A stretch of 64,000 nt of DNA, from positions 67,106,277 through 67,170,276 of the forward strand of contig NC_079137.1 in assembly GCF_945859705.1 (NCBI RefSeq), written 5' to 3'. This document shows, piece by piece, positions 24,484-38,339 of the stretch (positions are counted from its first letter, which is position 1; each line of letters begins with the position of its first letter). The notes beneath the pieces are model-generated. The model worked only from the letters and a program-made list of their open reading frames with translations, ran no database searches and was not told the DNA's origin. The position numbers and the translations under genes are program-made. Source of the DNA: Episyrphus balteatus (lineage: Eukaryota > Arthropoda > Insecta > Diptera > Syrphidae).

Positions 24484-27400
24484 ATCAACAGTTAAATTAG
24501 TCTATTTTGAACAGCTCTGTTTAACAACAGCAAATCCAGTTAAAAAGAGGTTTTGTAACATGCGTCATTCTTTTAACTGTCAATATATCTCAACAAAATT
24601 ATGAGTCAATGGTCAGAAATTGTCCAGAATTAGTTATCATAATATGATTCATAAACTTTTAAATCTGATTATTTATTTAAATTAATACAGTCATTTTGAA
24701 TAAATCGGGATGATCGTAAAATAATATACAAAAACAAAACAATCTTAATCATTTCTTAGAACGACTACGATTATGTTTCGTCGTCCACAAAAATGAGTCA
24801 TAAATTTGTTAATTTGTAATCAATAAATATATGCAAAGAAAAGCAATTTAATTTCAAGATAACGCATTTGAACTCAACTAATATTTTGGATTCAAAATTA
24901 AGATAAGCTGATTAGCTGTTAACATTTTAGTAATAAAATACATCCGTCTTAATAGTGCTTATAATCTAGGAGTTTGTATTATTAAAAGAAATAATATCCC
25001 TTTCCATAATTTAACTCCCGTTCATTATAAAATTACTATGAAGTTCTTCCAACAAATCCAGTCAACTGACCTTTCAAAAAATAGCTCGACCATCTAAATT
25101 TCTACCACTTCAATTCAACTTGGATTACTTCGCTTAATGGTATTCTAAAGCAGAGTCCACACTATATTTTTTATGATTATTATTGACTATCATGCTACTC
25201 GTCCACACACTCAGTTAAGTGTGGACGTTTTTATTTTTTTCTGACGTTTTTTAATGGATTTTTAATGTCAGTAAAATGTCAGATCTGAATGCAACTGTCA
25301 TTTCACTGTCAAAACTTGAAAACAAGCATTATTTGATATTTTGATGGAATTGATCAAGAGTGTGAACGCAGCTTAAAAAATACTTTCAACATTTCCAGTC
25401 AACTAATGTAAAAGTCAACATGACATTTGACTGGAAGCGAAAACATTGCTAAAAAAGATTTGAACTTTTCGCAACTGTTTTTTGGGGATAAAAAAACAAA
25501 ATGTAAATGCCAAGGTTAACAGTTTTTTGTGAAGGGGAAATTGCATTTATTCCAAACTCCTTACAGTTTAATATTAATAATAAAGCGAAACTAAAAGTTT
25601 TCCTTTGAAAATTAATAAAATGAAAATTAATTTTTCCAAACAGAAAATTTATTAAAAATCTGAAAAAAAAAAACAAATAACGCCCGCACTAATCAATGAA
25701 ATATTTATCTACCCACTTTACTTTGCTTTGTCAAGCCAAGTTCTTTTTCGTAGAAGTTTCACTTATACACTTCTCACCGAGACAACAAACATCATTTGCA
25801 TTTTCAAAAATAAAAAAAGTGTCAGATAGAGCAATGGATAAAGAACGAAGTTGTACTGTAATGGTTCTACTCCTACAAGCTATTACTATTGTTGGAATAC
25901 TCACTACTTTACTCCTTCATAGCCCCGACGAAAAATGCGACGGTGGCGACGCCGACGATAAAAAAGAAAAAAACAAAATCATGTTACTTGCCGCCTTTGC
26001 TGTCATCCTATATTTTTTTTTTGTTATGCTTTTTTTTTCTTCCAAAAAAGGATGTTGCCAGTTTCAATGTGAAATTCCCCACATTTGTGTATAAGCCGGT
26101 CCCGGTTGTTTGGGCGACCGGTTGATGCTTGGTGGGTGTACCTTATGGCATTTTATTTCCTACTTTTTTTTTTTTTAGTTTTTTCTTCTGCTTATAAAAA
26201 TATTATATTATTTTTGGCCCAAAGAACTCTTGTTGTTTTTTTTTTTTTGGTTTATATTCAATTTTATCGAAAAAGAATTTACAAAAAAAAATGTAAATCA
26301 ATGAATGTGGGTAGATGACAACGAAGAGAGAGAGATGATACTGCTGCAGTAGCCGGATGCATGTTACGGCAGCAATCAATTTCTAAAGTAGATATAGGTG
26401 GGCACCGGAAATGTTTGTTTTTTTTTTATTTTTATCCATTTTTATCTTTAAGCTTGTCTTTTGTTTGTGTTTTGAATCTTTAAAGAATTCATTATAATTT
26501 AAGTTATAAGAAGCTAGGTAATGTAGAGTGCGTATAATAGGTTTAATTTTAGTTTTTGAAAGTTCAAACAAATATAAACTACTCCTACTACAACATAAAA
26601 GTAGGTATGTCAGTTTCACTTCATTAGATGATATTGAAAACTCTACTTCCATAGAACTGCCATACCATCTTCAAGCGTAAGTTTCATTTTGACAGTTTAT
26701 TTTACATTTTGACAGTTTTTTTTTTAACAAACAGAACTTACACAAATCGCGTTTAAATAAGTGACACATGTAACTGGTGGGTAATGTTTATGCTGTGATC
26801 AAATTTCTAGAATAAACTATTTGAACAGAGTCAAATTTGTGTTATCGATAAATTGTATGGAAACATCAAAATTGCCTTTTTTTTTCTGTTCCAACTCTCT
26901 TTGTGATTGCAAAATGCACCTAATCTTTGCGTATTCGGTAGCAATCTATGTATTCTCCCTTCAAGATCTTTTCCTAATTTAATACCAAGGTTAAATTAAA
27001 AAAAAAAAAACTCATTAAAAATATATGAAAGTATACATGTTTATGTTAACGGAAACAAAAATACACATTTTATACATGGTGGGAAATATTTCGCCGAATC
27101 AACTGTAATATAATTCAGATGTTACCCTTAAACAGCCTTGATATAATGTTTCATATGTATGTATTATTATGAGATACAATTTACGGGAAATTCAATCTAA
27201 TACCAACAAAGTAAACAAAAGCAAACAAACCTACTTTACATAATTATATGCCGCAAAGATAATTCAATTTGTTTCGTAGTTCTGTTTCCCTTTTTTTTTT
27301 TTTTTGGTTACTCTCACAATATGTCATTCAATTTTTTCGCGTGCCCATGTAATTCCCACAACTTCCGCCATCATAGTATTACTATCATGGGGTGTTTCAA

Positions 27401-28573
27401 ACTTCAGCCTATCCATCTATCCATCCATCCGCCAAGTGTCCCACCCAAATAATTTATGAGTCTATTTTACAACAACAGCAACAACAATGTGGTAATTTTG
27501 CACACAATACAAAAAACTGATAGACTAAATAAAATAGACCGGAAAAGAAAAGCGAATGAATAAGCCTGCTGAACTGAACGGATGAAAAGTATACAAAAAG
27601 TACAAAAAAATATATAAAACGCAAGGTATTGATACAGATAATAACTCTTACATCATCACTCGTTCGATCGTCGTTGTCGTTTGTCGATGACATTTTTTCA
27701 CTTGTCATCATCAGCTGTCATTCAGGTGGTGACGGTGATGAATAAAATTGAATATTTTTCACAAGACAAAGTGTCTCTTTCCGTTCTAAAAGTCAATAAA
27801 TTTAAAAGCTTTTTGTGAGTCACATATATTCAATATTGTGAATTACCAATTGCCTATATAGCAAACATAAAGGAATTAAAAGAAGAGGAAGAAGAAGCTC
27901 ATCGTTTATTTTCTATTAATGACGTTTATTGCAATGACCTTAAAGTTTAAATACATTTTACAAGTATTATAGATGTGTTATAGAAGACAAAGGAAATTCC
28001 TTAAATACGTTTACTGTTTAAATTTATGAGTCACAATTGTTTTGTGCAGATGAATATATAGTTTGAAATGTAACATAGGCGCATTGTTTTTTTGACACAA
28101 GATGAATTCAAATTGAGGAATGACAAAACACACTTTCAAAATAATTATAATTGTGTGTACATATAGGCGTGTTACAGTTTAACAATTTATAGCACATCGC
28201 TTAATCAAATTGAAATTTCCTTGTTTGACATTTCGTACGAGAATACAATAGACAACATCTGTGCTTGAAAGGCTGTTATTGAGGTTAAGAAACTTAAAAA
28301 TTAAGTAATTAATATTATAGTAATGTGTTGAATTGTTTTGACAGAAAGCCAGAATAAGATTGCACAATATCAGTGAATATTCTAAACGGGTCACAGCGTT
28401 GAATATAATTGCTGTTAAATCATGTGAAACACATTTAGCTTAAGGACTATCTTAAAAATGTATAAACACATGATGAAATAAAAATGTAATAGAATTTTTT
28501 ACAACTGTCAAATTTTTGTACTTAATTGTGATTATTTTAATGTTTCGGCTTACTCTATAATAGCTGATCCATG
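24484..28573. other. Intron DNA without a supported gene
   Basis: AT-rich sequence with T-runs. An element-like stretch at about 25155-25375 (AGTCCACACTAT... to ...GTGAACGCAGCTT) shares the GTGGACG...AAAGTCAGTAAAATGTCA blocks with about 33800-33985, so both are probably remnants of one small repeat family. A tetranucleotide-like CCAT run lies at about 27408-27432. No coding region was recognised. Confidence 0.45.
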
Positions 28574-28807
28574 TTAGTCCTGTTCCATTGTAGGTGGTAG
28601 TTTACTCATGAGTAGAAGATTAGTAGATCTAGTATTACAATTAACACAAGATATTCTGTTCGAGTAGGTAGAATATGTAGGTGGTTGTACTAGATTTATA
28701 CCATGAGTAAACGAAAACGATAATCTAGTACTACCAATCGAATGTGCGTTCCATTAAAAATCGCTAGTATAAAAAACTTGTCTACCACCTCCAACGAATC
28801 GCGGCTA
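28574..28807. mobile_element. MITE family M, intact copy
   Basis: The ends are imperfect inverted repeats containing TTGTAGGTGGTAG at the left and its complement CTACCACCTCCAA at the right. Outer TTAG...CTAA bases may include a target duplication. The interior shares the blocks AGATTAGTAGATCTAGTA, CGAGTAG-TAG-ATATGTAG and TACTAGATTT with 42837-42966 and with the interrupted copy at 44704-46143, defining one family. No ORF. Confidence 0.6.
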
Positions 28808-30062
28808 ACGACATCTGTCAATTTTGAATGGATCTGAATTTCACCGTATTAGGTCTGTTCCATACTCAGTCGGTGTAACAAACCAAAGTCAGAAGCATGA
28901 ACTAGCCCAATGAATGTGACAAGTAGCTAGCAATGTTCATTAGACTGTTAATTATTTATTTGACAGGTTAAAACAATCACAAATGTCAAAATTCAAAACC
29001 ACTAATTTTAATGTGAAAAAGCTATCGATTGCGATTATCTTAATTCGTTCATCTTTTCTCTACCTAGCGAGATTGGTTCCGTTATAATTTCATTTGAATT
29101 AAATGCAACGTCAAACGCAACCTTTTTTTTTTTGTTAACTTCGCACATCTTTTCCTAGCATGACCAACAGCAATATCACAACAAAACTACTACTTTTAAC
29201 TAACTATCCATAGCAATCATTCATTATGGCATCAATTAGAATGAATGCATTCTACGCTCTAAGCTGCGTTCATACTTTTGTTTTGTTATAAGCACAAAAA
29301 CACTTATTTCTATCGTTTAGTTTCTATGCATTTGTGTTCGTTGATTGGAATGAATGAAATGGCTACCTACAAAAAAAACCTGCATTCATTTATTTAATAC
29401 CTGTGTTTACAAAAAAAAAATAATAATAAGCAAAACAAAATAAATATGCAATGCTATAAATTAAGACAAAAATAAAAATGAAACATATCCCATGCACATG
29501 GAAACTCCTCATTAAACTAAGTAATGACGTAACTCAGTAAAATGAAAAATATAACATCAATAAATTAATTGCAGAGAAGAAATAAAAAAAATATTAATTA
29601 TAAAACAACTACTAGTTGCAGCTTATATTTCTAAATAGGCATATAACTATAAAATAAAAAAAAAACATTCCCACACACGAATACAATAATAATAACACGT
29701 AATAACGAAGAAAATTGAATGGGGGGGTAAAAAAATGCATTTTTTTGTATTAACAATTTAGTTATGCATATTCTCAAGGTATACTGCTGAACGCATTCAT
29801 TCACAATGTTCACTTCACGGTACAACAGTAGTGCAGAACACTATGGTAATCAAATAAATTTAATTTTAAATTTTTCATGAATGAAAAATTTCATATATAG
29901 TTTACCTAACTGAATATACATTCTAGCGTAAATCATTCAAGTTTTCTCTTTTTTTTTTCCTTTTCTTATGAAGAAGAAAAAGAAAAAAAAACTGACAGCA
30001 ATTTTCTAGTTAAATTGACACGCTACAGTGGTCTAATTTGACATGTACTACCTTACCTACTT

Positions 30063-30100
30063 TATAAAGCGGAAAGAAGTGATCTTCGCTCTGCAGTCTA
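30063..30100 (+). promoter_or_regulatory. Possible internal core promoter (TATA plus initiator-like)
   Basis: TATAAAG at 30063 is followed 32 bases later by GCAGTC (A at 30095), close to the arthropod initiator TCAGTY and at the normal TATA-to-start distance. It lies on the same strand as Mkp3 inside its first intron, so it could mark an alternative first exon. No convincing coding start or donor site was identified with it. This is weak evidence, since TATA words are frequent in this AT-rich DNA. Confidence 0.2.
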
Positions 30101-30578
30101 TACACAGACTACAAGATACTTTATATGCGAACGGACTCTTGTCATTTTGTTAAGTGGAAAACACAAGGCATTCGGTGGGCAAAACTACTTCTTAGCCTAC
30201 TATACTTTTTGCAGAAACTGTATACAAAAAAAAATATATATATCAAAGCAAAGCGGAGGAGTATAGTTAGTGTACGTAACGTACATAAGTATACGTATAA
30301 ACACAAAACAACTTAAAAATATAGAGGAAATTGAAATTTAGCAGGAAATCCTAATAAACATAAGTTGTGTTGTGTTTGCCCGCACACAACACACAAATTG
30401 CACACAGTCCGGTGTCCACAACCGCAACATTGCACAGCATTTATTTATTATTATTATAATCATCGTGGGCAACAAAACTGTGCTCTGATGACAGTTGTAT
30501 ATACGTCAAGAGTAAACAAATTAAGTTGACATGACAGCTAAGTACTAGTGTGTTGTGTGTAGTTTAGTATTTTAGTTT

Positions 30579-30594
30579 GATGATGATGATGATG
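30579..30594. repeat. (GAT)n microsatellite
   Basis: Short run of GAT triplets in intron 1. Confidence 0.7.
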
Positions 30595-31895
30595 GTTCAA
30601 CTGTCTGTCAACATTTGTATTTTTTTTTTCGTTAGATAGGTATATAAATTTTCAAAAGAATTTAGTAGCATCCCTCTGAGAGATAATATTCAATTTCAAA
30701 ACAATTTTTTTTTTGTTGATTTCCAAATAAAAGAGAATTTATAATCATGTAATGGATAGACATTCTGATTTTTTGCACAAAACCGCCTACACACGTTTAA
30801 TCTATCTATGAAACACACTGACATACGGTCAGAGTGCAGTTTTTGTGTTGGAGAAAATGTAGTAGAATACATATGTATGTATATAAATTTGAAGTGTGTG
30901 GGGTGAATTTATTACAAAATCCTTGGTAGATTTTTATATATTTAACACCCACATTGAAAAAATCAGTAACGCAGGTGAAATATTTTTTTTTCTTTATTGA
31001 CACTTGAGTATGAATATGTAAATTTTGACATTAGCTATGCCTATGTATGTGTTTGCTTGTATTGAGAAGTGGTATATAATTGTTAAGTAATATCTTTTGT
31101 TAATTGCATACTTATTTTGCGATCGATTTCAGCGATAAAATGCTATCACCATGGTACACTCTTGAATAAAGGAAATAGCTTGATTAGAAGGAATTTGATG
31201 GAAATAGATAAAAAAGTTCAATAATCGACATTATACTTTTGCTTGTTTTTTGTCCATAAAATATCACGTGTTTTTTATCGCTTCAGATCAGATTAATTAG
31301 AGTTTGCTCTTATTAAGAATGAAAAATTACCTACTTCACTGACAGTGATAAATATGTGCTATAAATACTCACCACACATAAACAAATGCGAACTTTAATG
31401 CGGCAACCAAGGTCTTTAATTGTCAAATATTTATAACTTGTCTGACATTTCCTATGTTACAATCTACACTACTTTGCCATTTCTTTACATGAGTGTTGAA
31501 TGTGAAACTAGCCCTTACTTTATCTTGCAGCTTTTAGCCAACAGTGAACACGCTTAACTTTTTTCACCAGGTGACTAAAACTTACGTTAAGTTGTTTGGA
31601 AATGTCATTATCGCCATATTTTATTTTACTTTTGGTTTCGTTTCTGAAAAATGGTTTCTAAAAAGCGGTGTCATAGTGCATTAAGTGACACTCAAGTAAA
31701 AAATGTGCAAGACGTTTCCGCCTCTTAATAGTAGCACTGACTTGAAAATGGACTTTAGTGTCATTTCCCATGTAAACAACCTTATCATCTCTCAACTTAA
31801 GTGTTGACTATGAAACTGGGCCTAAGTGTTTATTTTACTACCTTGCATCTACAGCAGAACATTCAAACTGCTAAGTAGTACTTAAATTTAAAAAT

Positions 31896-34800
31896 GTGTT
31901 ACATTTACAATTATTAGATGTAAGCATAATCATTAAGTTCATATTGCATTCAGGAAATACATTATAAGTGACATTACCTAAACTGACTGAAAAATGATAA
32001 CTATCACACAGAGTATTTTGATGTCATCATATCCAAGTTGAACAACAATTAAACTCATTGACTTCCTGTTTAACGTTAACATCGACATTGTTTTGCTATC
32101 TACAGCCGTTCATTGACTGTACAAAAATCGAAAAAAAAAAACAAATGCAAACAATAAAAAAAAAAGTTCAATTGTACATCATCATACGAAAAACGATAAA
32201 AGTAGACAAAGTAAGTACACAATGTGTTACCTAACCTCTGGTTGAGAAACAAAAGTACGAGTAAGTATATCACAACTTCCTCTCGAAAATGTGTAACCTC
32301 ACACTTAAATTTCTTGTGATAGGTAGAGGAAATATAGATAGATATGTGTGTATACCAATATACCTTTCCTGTAGTTGTGACAGTTGTATCAATGAATCAT
32401 TTATCTATTCGCTTAAATCCACCTCAATTCACCACCTTTTTACCACCCAATTTTTTAAAAGCTTGTCATTCAATACAACCCATACAAAAGCGCATGCAAA
32501 AACTATATTATTCTTTCCAAGTCGAACACGCATACTATTAGAACACACTTGTTTAAATATTTGAATAAATAGAGAGCATATAGCTCTAAACACAAGGTGG
32601 CGGTATGGTCGGTTTTTATATTTTGGCAAACAACGACAAACAGGAAACAGCCACCAGGCCGCCGCCATACGTGTGCGCCCGTTTTTTGATGAATGGCTGT
32701 TAGTAGTATTTTTTTTTGTACTTGTGTCTATTCTAGTACATATTGTGTGTACTTAGAAGGGGAGATCTCTAACACCACTCTTACCACTCGCCTCCACCAA
32801 CCAAAAAGCATTAGAAGCTCTCATATTGAAATAGAGTGTGGGTGAGGTGGAGACTTAAAAATACAGGGAGAAAGGTAAGCTACAACAACACAACACCATA
32901 CCACACAACACTCACAACCACTTGAGAAATATGTCACTTCCGGTCGATTAATTTGTGAATGAAAATCGCTTTCGAATGAGTTTGGCTTAGTTCACATGCA
33001 TGTGCACGACACACATCACTTGAATGACATATCAAAAACTGTATATGGGGAGCTTGAAAGTGTTTTTTTTTTTTTAATTTCAGTTTGGTGTTCACTTGTT
33101 TTTTTGAATGTCAACACATTAGCTGTCACATTGGAGTAAAAAGACAATGAGATTGGTGTGTGTAGCCAATTTTGTGTTTGTTATTCATCTTTTTTTTTTC
33201 AATATAATTTTGCTCTCTCTCACACAGAATGTGTGTTAATGAATTTGAATGTTTTTTTCATTATAAATGAAGGCTGTTTGTATAGTGTTGTTGTATTATA
33301 TTGGTCGAAATTATGGTCAACGATTTATTATGTCGCTGTCGGTCGTGTGCTTTGTCGTCGTCCGTCGTCGTTGTCGTGTGAGAATGACGAATAAACTTGG
33401 ATGCTGTTTGATGGTGGTGACGTTTTGAATGAAATATTCAAGGTTATTTGCAAGATAATAAAATCGATTGCACATAAATATAGAACGTTAGATAATGATG
33501 CTATTTAATGATTATGTGTCATTTGCTTTTTGTAGAGCTTCGAGTAGGTATTAGAAATTTAAATTATCAAGTGTATGAGATGCTTGCTCAGGGTGAATTT
33601 GTTATTAGATAAATGCATAAAAGGTTATTGAATTGAGGCGTAAAAATATCTATGGTGTCATTTGATAAACTGTCAATGACCGTTCTATACCAAAGCTTGC
33701 TATATCTAGTAATTTTATGATGACAGTAAATAAATTAATTGATATCTGGCAATGCTGATATTGTGCCACTGAGCTTGAGAGATGTAAAATGTATTCGGAG
33801 TTCGGACGCTATATATTAAGCTGCATCCATATTATAGGTATGTCGATCAAAACTTTTTTTTTAACTGTTGACTGTCATTTAAATGTGGACGTGTTATTTA
33901 TATTTATCTCGTTGAAAGTCAGTAAAATGTCATTTTTGAATTCAACTGCTAATAAGCTGTCAAAAAGCTGGAACATTCGCAGCATTCTCTGATCTTTACC
34001 AATTTCAATCGTGTTGCATTTGGGTCAATAAAAGTACAGCAGCGCTATTGAACAACAGGTCCACCTTTGCTTAACTTTTTTGATCAAGCGTGTTGATCAT
34101 CACAAATCAACATATGTAAACGTAACTTTAGAAACACTGCTCACTCCTTTTGACGTATCTGTGTTTTTTTTTTTCTCGCGAGCACTTTATAAGAAAGAGA
34201 TACCCAAGTCTTTTTTTAAGTTTTTTCAGTGGACTGTTTCATTTTCGCTGTTTTGACATTTGGCATTTCCTATTTTCGCTTAAGGTTGTGTTCACACTAC
34301 TTTGTGCCTGAATCGACTAGTATTGACGTTTGAACACTTGATGGCTATTTTTTGACATTAGAATTCTGATGGGCAGTTTAGCTTAAGCTGAAAGCACTCA
34401 AAACTTCTTGTTCAGGAAATGCCCGATTCATCAAAGCTTAGAGTTTGACATTTGAGAGAGAGATATGTATATCCTTTAGTTCAATAAAAGTCCTTTTAAC
34501 TTTGTTTTATTATTTTTATAGGAATTTTATGTTAATTGAAAAAAAAAAAAATAACTCTACCTACAAACTAGTATCTCGTGTATGAAATTGAAAAAAAAAA
34601 AACAAGTATTAATGATGCAATTTAATTGGATTTTCGGAGGCATCATTTTCAGTGTACCAATTTCATCGATTTATTACTTCGTTAAGGTTTTCTTTTTTTT
34701 TGTTGTTTTTCTATTTATTATACAGAATCCACTATATACTATACCAACATGCTATAAAAAACATTCATCATTTGGGTGAAATATTTTCAGTCCTTTGATA

Positions 34801-35117
34801 TTGAATCCAAAATGTTAAAAAAAAAACCAATGAAAAAAAATTGAATTCAGAACAGAACTTCCTCTCTCATTCTCGAATATAGCATGCGTTTTGTTTATTT
34901 ATTTACTTTTTCTTGTATTTTTTTTGTATAGAATGCTTTTTGAGATGAAAAAAGAATTTTTTTTTGGAAATCAACCAGGCATCCAAACCAAACAAAAAAA
35001 AAACGAACTTTCATTCATTCAGAAAAATACATTGATATCGAAAATAAAAGAAGAATGAGGTGGTTTTTTAAAATGTTTTCTTTTTTTTTGTATATGAATC
35101 AAATGATGTTGCACAAC
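31896..35117. repeat. Tandem duplication 2, copy A (3222-bp unit)
   Basis: The 3222 bp from here are repeated head-to-tail from 35118. The offset stays exactly 3222 across all landmarks I compared, including several poly-A and poly-T tracts. The left boundary changes from T to C at the base before the unit, so microhomology at the junction is only one base (G). The unit contains an ETS-type site (ACTTCCGGT at 32936) and no supported gene. Confidence 0.95.
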
Positions 35118-38100
35118 GTGTTACATTTACAATTATTAGATGTAAGCATAATCATTAAGTTCATATTGCATTCAGGAAATACATTATAAGTGACATTACC
35201 TAAACTGACTGAAAAATGATAACTATCACACAGAGTATTTTGATGTCATCATATCCAAGTTGAACAACAATTAAACTCATTGACTTCCTGTTTAACGTTA
35301 ACATCGACATTGTTTTGCTATCTACAGCCGTTCATTGACTGTACAAAAATCGAAAAAAAAAAACAAATGCAAACAATAAAAAAAAAAGTTCAATTGTACA
35401 TCATCATACGAAAAACGATAAAAGTAGACAAAGTAAGTACACAATGTGTTACCTAACCTCTGGTTGAGAAACAAAAGTACGAGTAAGTATATCACAACTT
35501 CCTCTCGAAAATGTGTAACCTCACACTTAAATTTCTTGTGATAGGTAGAGGAAATATAGATAGATATGTGTGTATACCAATATACCTTTCCTGTAGTTGT
35601 GACAGTTGTATCAATGAATCATTTATCTATTCGCTTAAATCCACCTCAATTCACCACCTTTTTACCACCCAATTTTTTAAAAGCTTGTCATTCAATACAA
35701 CCCATACAAAAGCGCATGCAAAAACTATATTATTCTTTCCAAGTCGAACACGCATACTATTAGAACACACTTGTTTAAATATTTGAATAAATAGAGAGCA
35801 TATAGCTCTAAACACAAGGTGGCGGTATGGTCGGTTTTTATATTTTGGCAAACAACGACAAACAGGAAACAGCCACCAGGCCGCCGCCATACGTGTGCGC
35901 CCGTTTTTTGATGAATGGCTGTTAGTAGTATTTTTTTTTGTACTTGTGTCTATTCTAGTACATATTGTGTGTACTTAGAAGGGGAGATCTCTAACACCAC
36001 TCTTACCACTCGCCTCCACCAACCAAAAAGCATTAGAAGCTCTCATATTGAAATAGAGTGTGGGTGAGGTGGAGACTTAAAAATACAGGGAGAAAGGTAA
36101 GCTACAACAACACAACACCATACCACACAACACTCACAACCACTTGAGAAATATGTCACTTCCGGTCGATTAATTTGTGAATGAAAATCGCTTTCGAATG
36201 AGTTTGGCTTAGTTCACATGCATGTGCACGACACACATCACTTGAATGACATATCAAAAACTGTATATGGGGAGCTTGAAAGTGTTTTTTTTTTTTTAAT
36301 TTCAGTTTGGTGTTCACTTGTTTTTTTGAATGTCAACACATTAGCTGTCACATTGGAGTAAAAAGACAATGAGATTGGTGTGTGTAGCCAATTTTGTGTT
36401 TGTTATTCATCTTTTTTTTTTCAATATAATTTTGCTCTCTCTCACACAGAATGTGTGTTAATGAATTTGAATGTTTTTTTCATTATAAATGAAGGCTGTT
36501 TGTATAGTGTTGTTGTATTATATTGGTCGAAATTATGGTCAACGATTTATTATGTCGCTGTCGGTCGTGTGCTTTGTCGTCGTCCGTCGTCGTTGTCGTG
36601 TGAGAATGACGAATAAACTTGGATGCTGTTTGATGGTGGTGACGTTTTGAATGAAATATTCAAGGTTATTTGCAAGATAATAAAATCGATTGCACATAAA
36701 TATAGAACGTTAGATAATGATGCTATTTAATGATTATGTGTCATTTGCTTTTTGTAGAGCTTCGAGTAGGTATTAGAAATTTAAATTATCAAGTGTATGA
36801 GATGCTTGCTCAGGGTGAATTTGTTATTAGATAAATGCATAAAAGGTTATTGAATTGAGGCGTAAAAATATCTATGGTGTCATTTGATAAACTGTCAATG
36901 ACCGTTCTATACCAAAGCTTGCTATATCTAGTAATTTTATGATGACAGTAAATAAATTAATTGATATCTGGCAATGCTGATATTGTGCCACTGAGCTTGA
37001 GAGATGTAAAATGTATTCGGAGTTCGGACGCTATATATTAAGCTGCATCCATATTATAGGTATGTCGATCAAAACTTTTTTTTTAACTGTTGACTGTCAT
37101 TTAAATGTGGACGTGTTATTTATATTTATCTCGTTGAAAGTCAGTAAAATGTCATTTTTGAATTCAACTGCTAATAAGCTGTCAAAAAGCTGGAACATTC
37201 GCAGCATTCTCTGATCTTTACCAATTTCAATCGTGTTGCATTTGGGTCAATAAAAGTACAGCAGCGCTATTGAACAACAGGTCCACCTTTGCTTAACTTT
37301 TTTGATCAAGCGTGTTGATCATCACAAATCAACATATGTAAACGTAACTTTAGAAACACTGCTCACTCCTTTTGACGTATCTGTGTTTTTTTTTTTCTCG
37401 CGAGCACTTTATAAGAAAGAGATACCCAAGTCTTTTTTTAAGTTTTTTCAGTGGACTGTTTCATTTTCGCTGTTTTGACATTTGGCATTTCCTATTTTCG
37501 CTTAAGGTTGTGTTCACACTACTTTGTGCCTGAATCGACTAGTATTGACGTTTGAACACTTGATGGCTATTTTTTGACATTAGAATTCTGATGGGCAGTT
37601 TAGCTTAAGCTGAAAGCACTCAAAACTTCTTGTTCAGGAAATGCCCGATTCATCAAAGCTTAGAGTTTGACATTTGAGAGAGAGATATGTATATCCTTTA
37701 GTTCAATAAAAGTCCTTTTAACTTTGTTTTATTATTTTTATAGGAATTTTATGTTAATTGAAAAAAAAAAAAATAACTCTACCTACAAACTAGTATCTCG
37801 TGTATGAAATTGAAAAAAAAAAAACAAGTATTAATGATGCAATTTAATTGGATTTTCGGAGGCATCATTTTCAGTGTACCAATTTCATCGATTTATTACT
37901 TCGTTAAGGTTTTCTTTTTTTTTGTTGTTTTTCTATTTATTATACAGAATCCACTATATACTATACCAACATGCTATAAAAAACATTCATCATTTGGGTG
38001 AAATATTTTCAGTCCTTTGATATTGAATCCAAAATGTTAAAAAAAAAACCAATGAAAAAAAATTGAATTCAGAACAGAACTTCCTCTCTCATTCTCGAAT

Positions 38101-38339
38101 ATAGCATGCGTTTTGTTTATTTATTTACTTTTTCTTGTATTTTTTTTGTATAGAATGCTTTTTGAGATGAAAAAAGAATTTTTTTTTGGAAATCAACCAG
38201 GCATCCAAACCAAACAAAAAAAAAACGAACTTTCATTCATTCAGAAAAATACATTGATATCGAAAATAAAAGAAGAATGAGGTGGTTTTTTAAAATGTTT
38301 TCTTTTTTTTTGTATATGAATCAAATGATGTTGCACAAC
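35118..38339. repeat. Tandem duplication 2, copy B (3222-bp unit)
   Basis: Second direct copy of the unit starting at 31896. I saw no mismatch in the stretches compared. It ends at 38339, after which the sequence diverges (GCATATACC instead of GTGTTACAT). Open frames inside (for example 35511-35786) simply duplicate those of copy A and show no coding character. Confidence 0.95.

Noticed and set aside
32289..38001. Repeated sets of small open frames (65-91 codons)
   Set aside because: Duplicated by the 3222-bp tandem repeat; they overlap in several frames and show no protein-like features.
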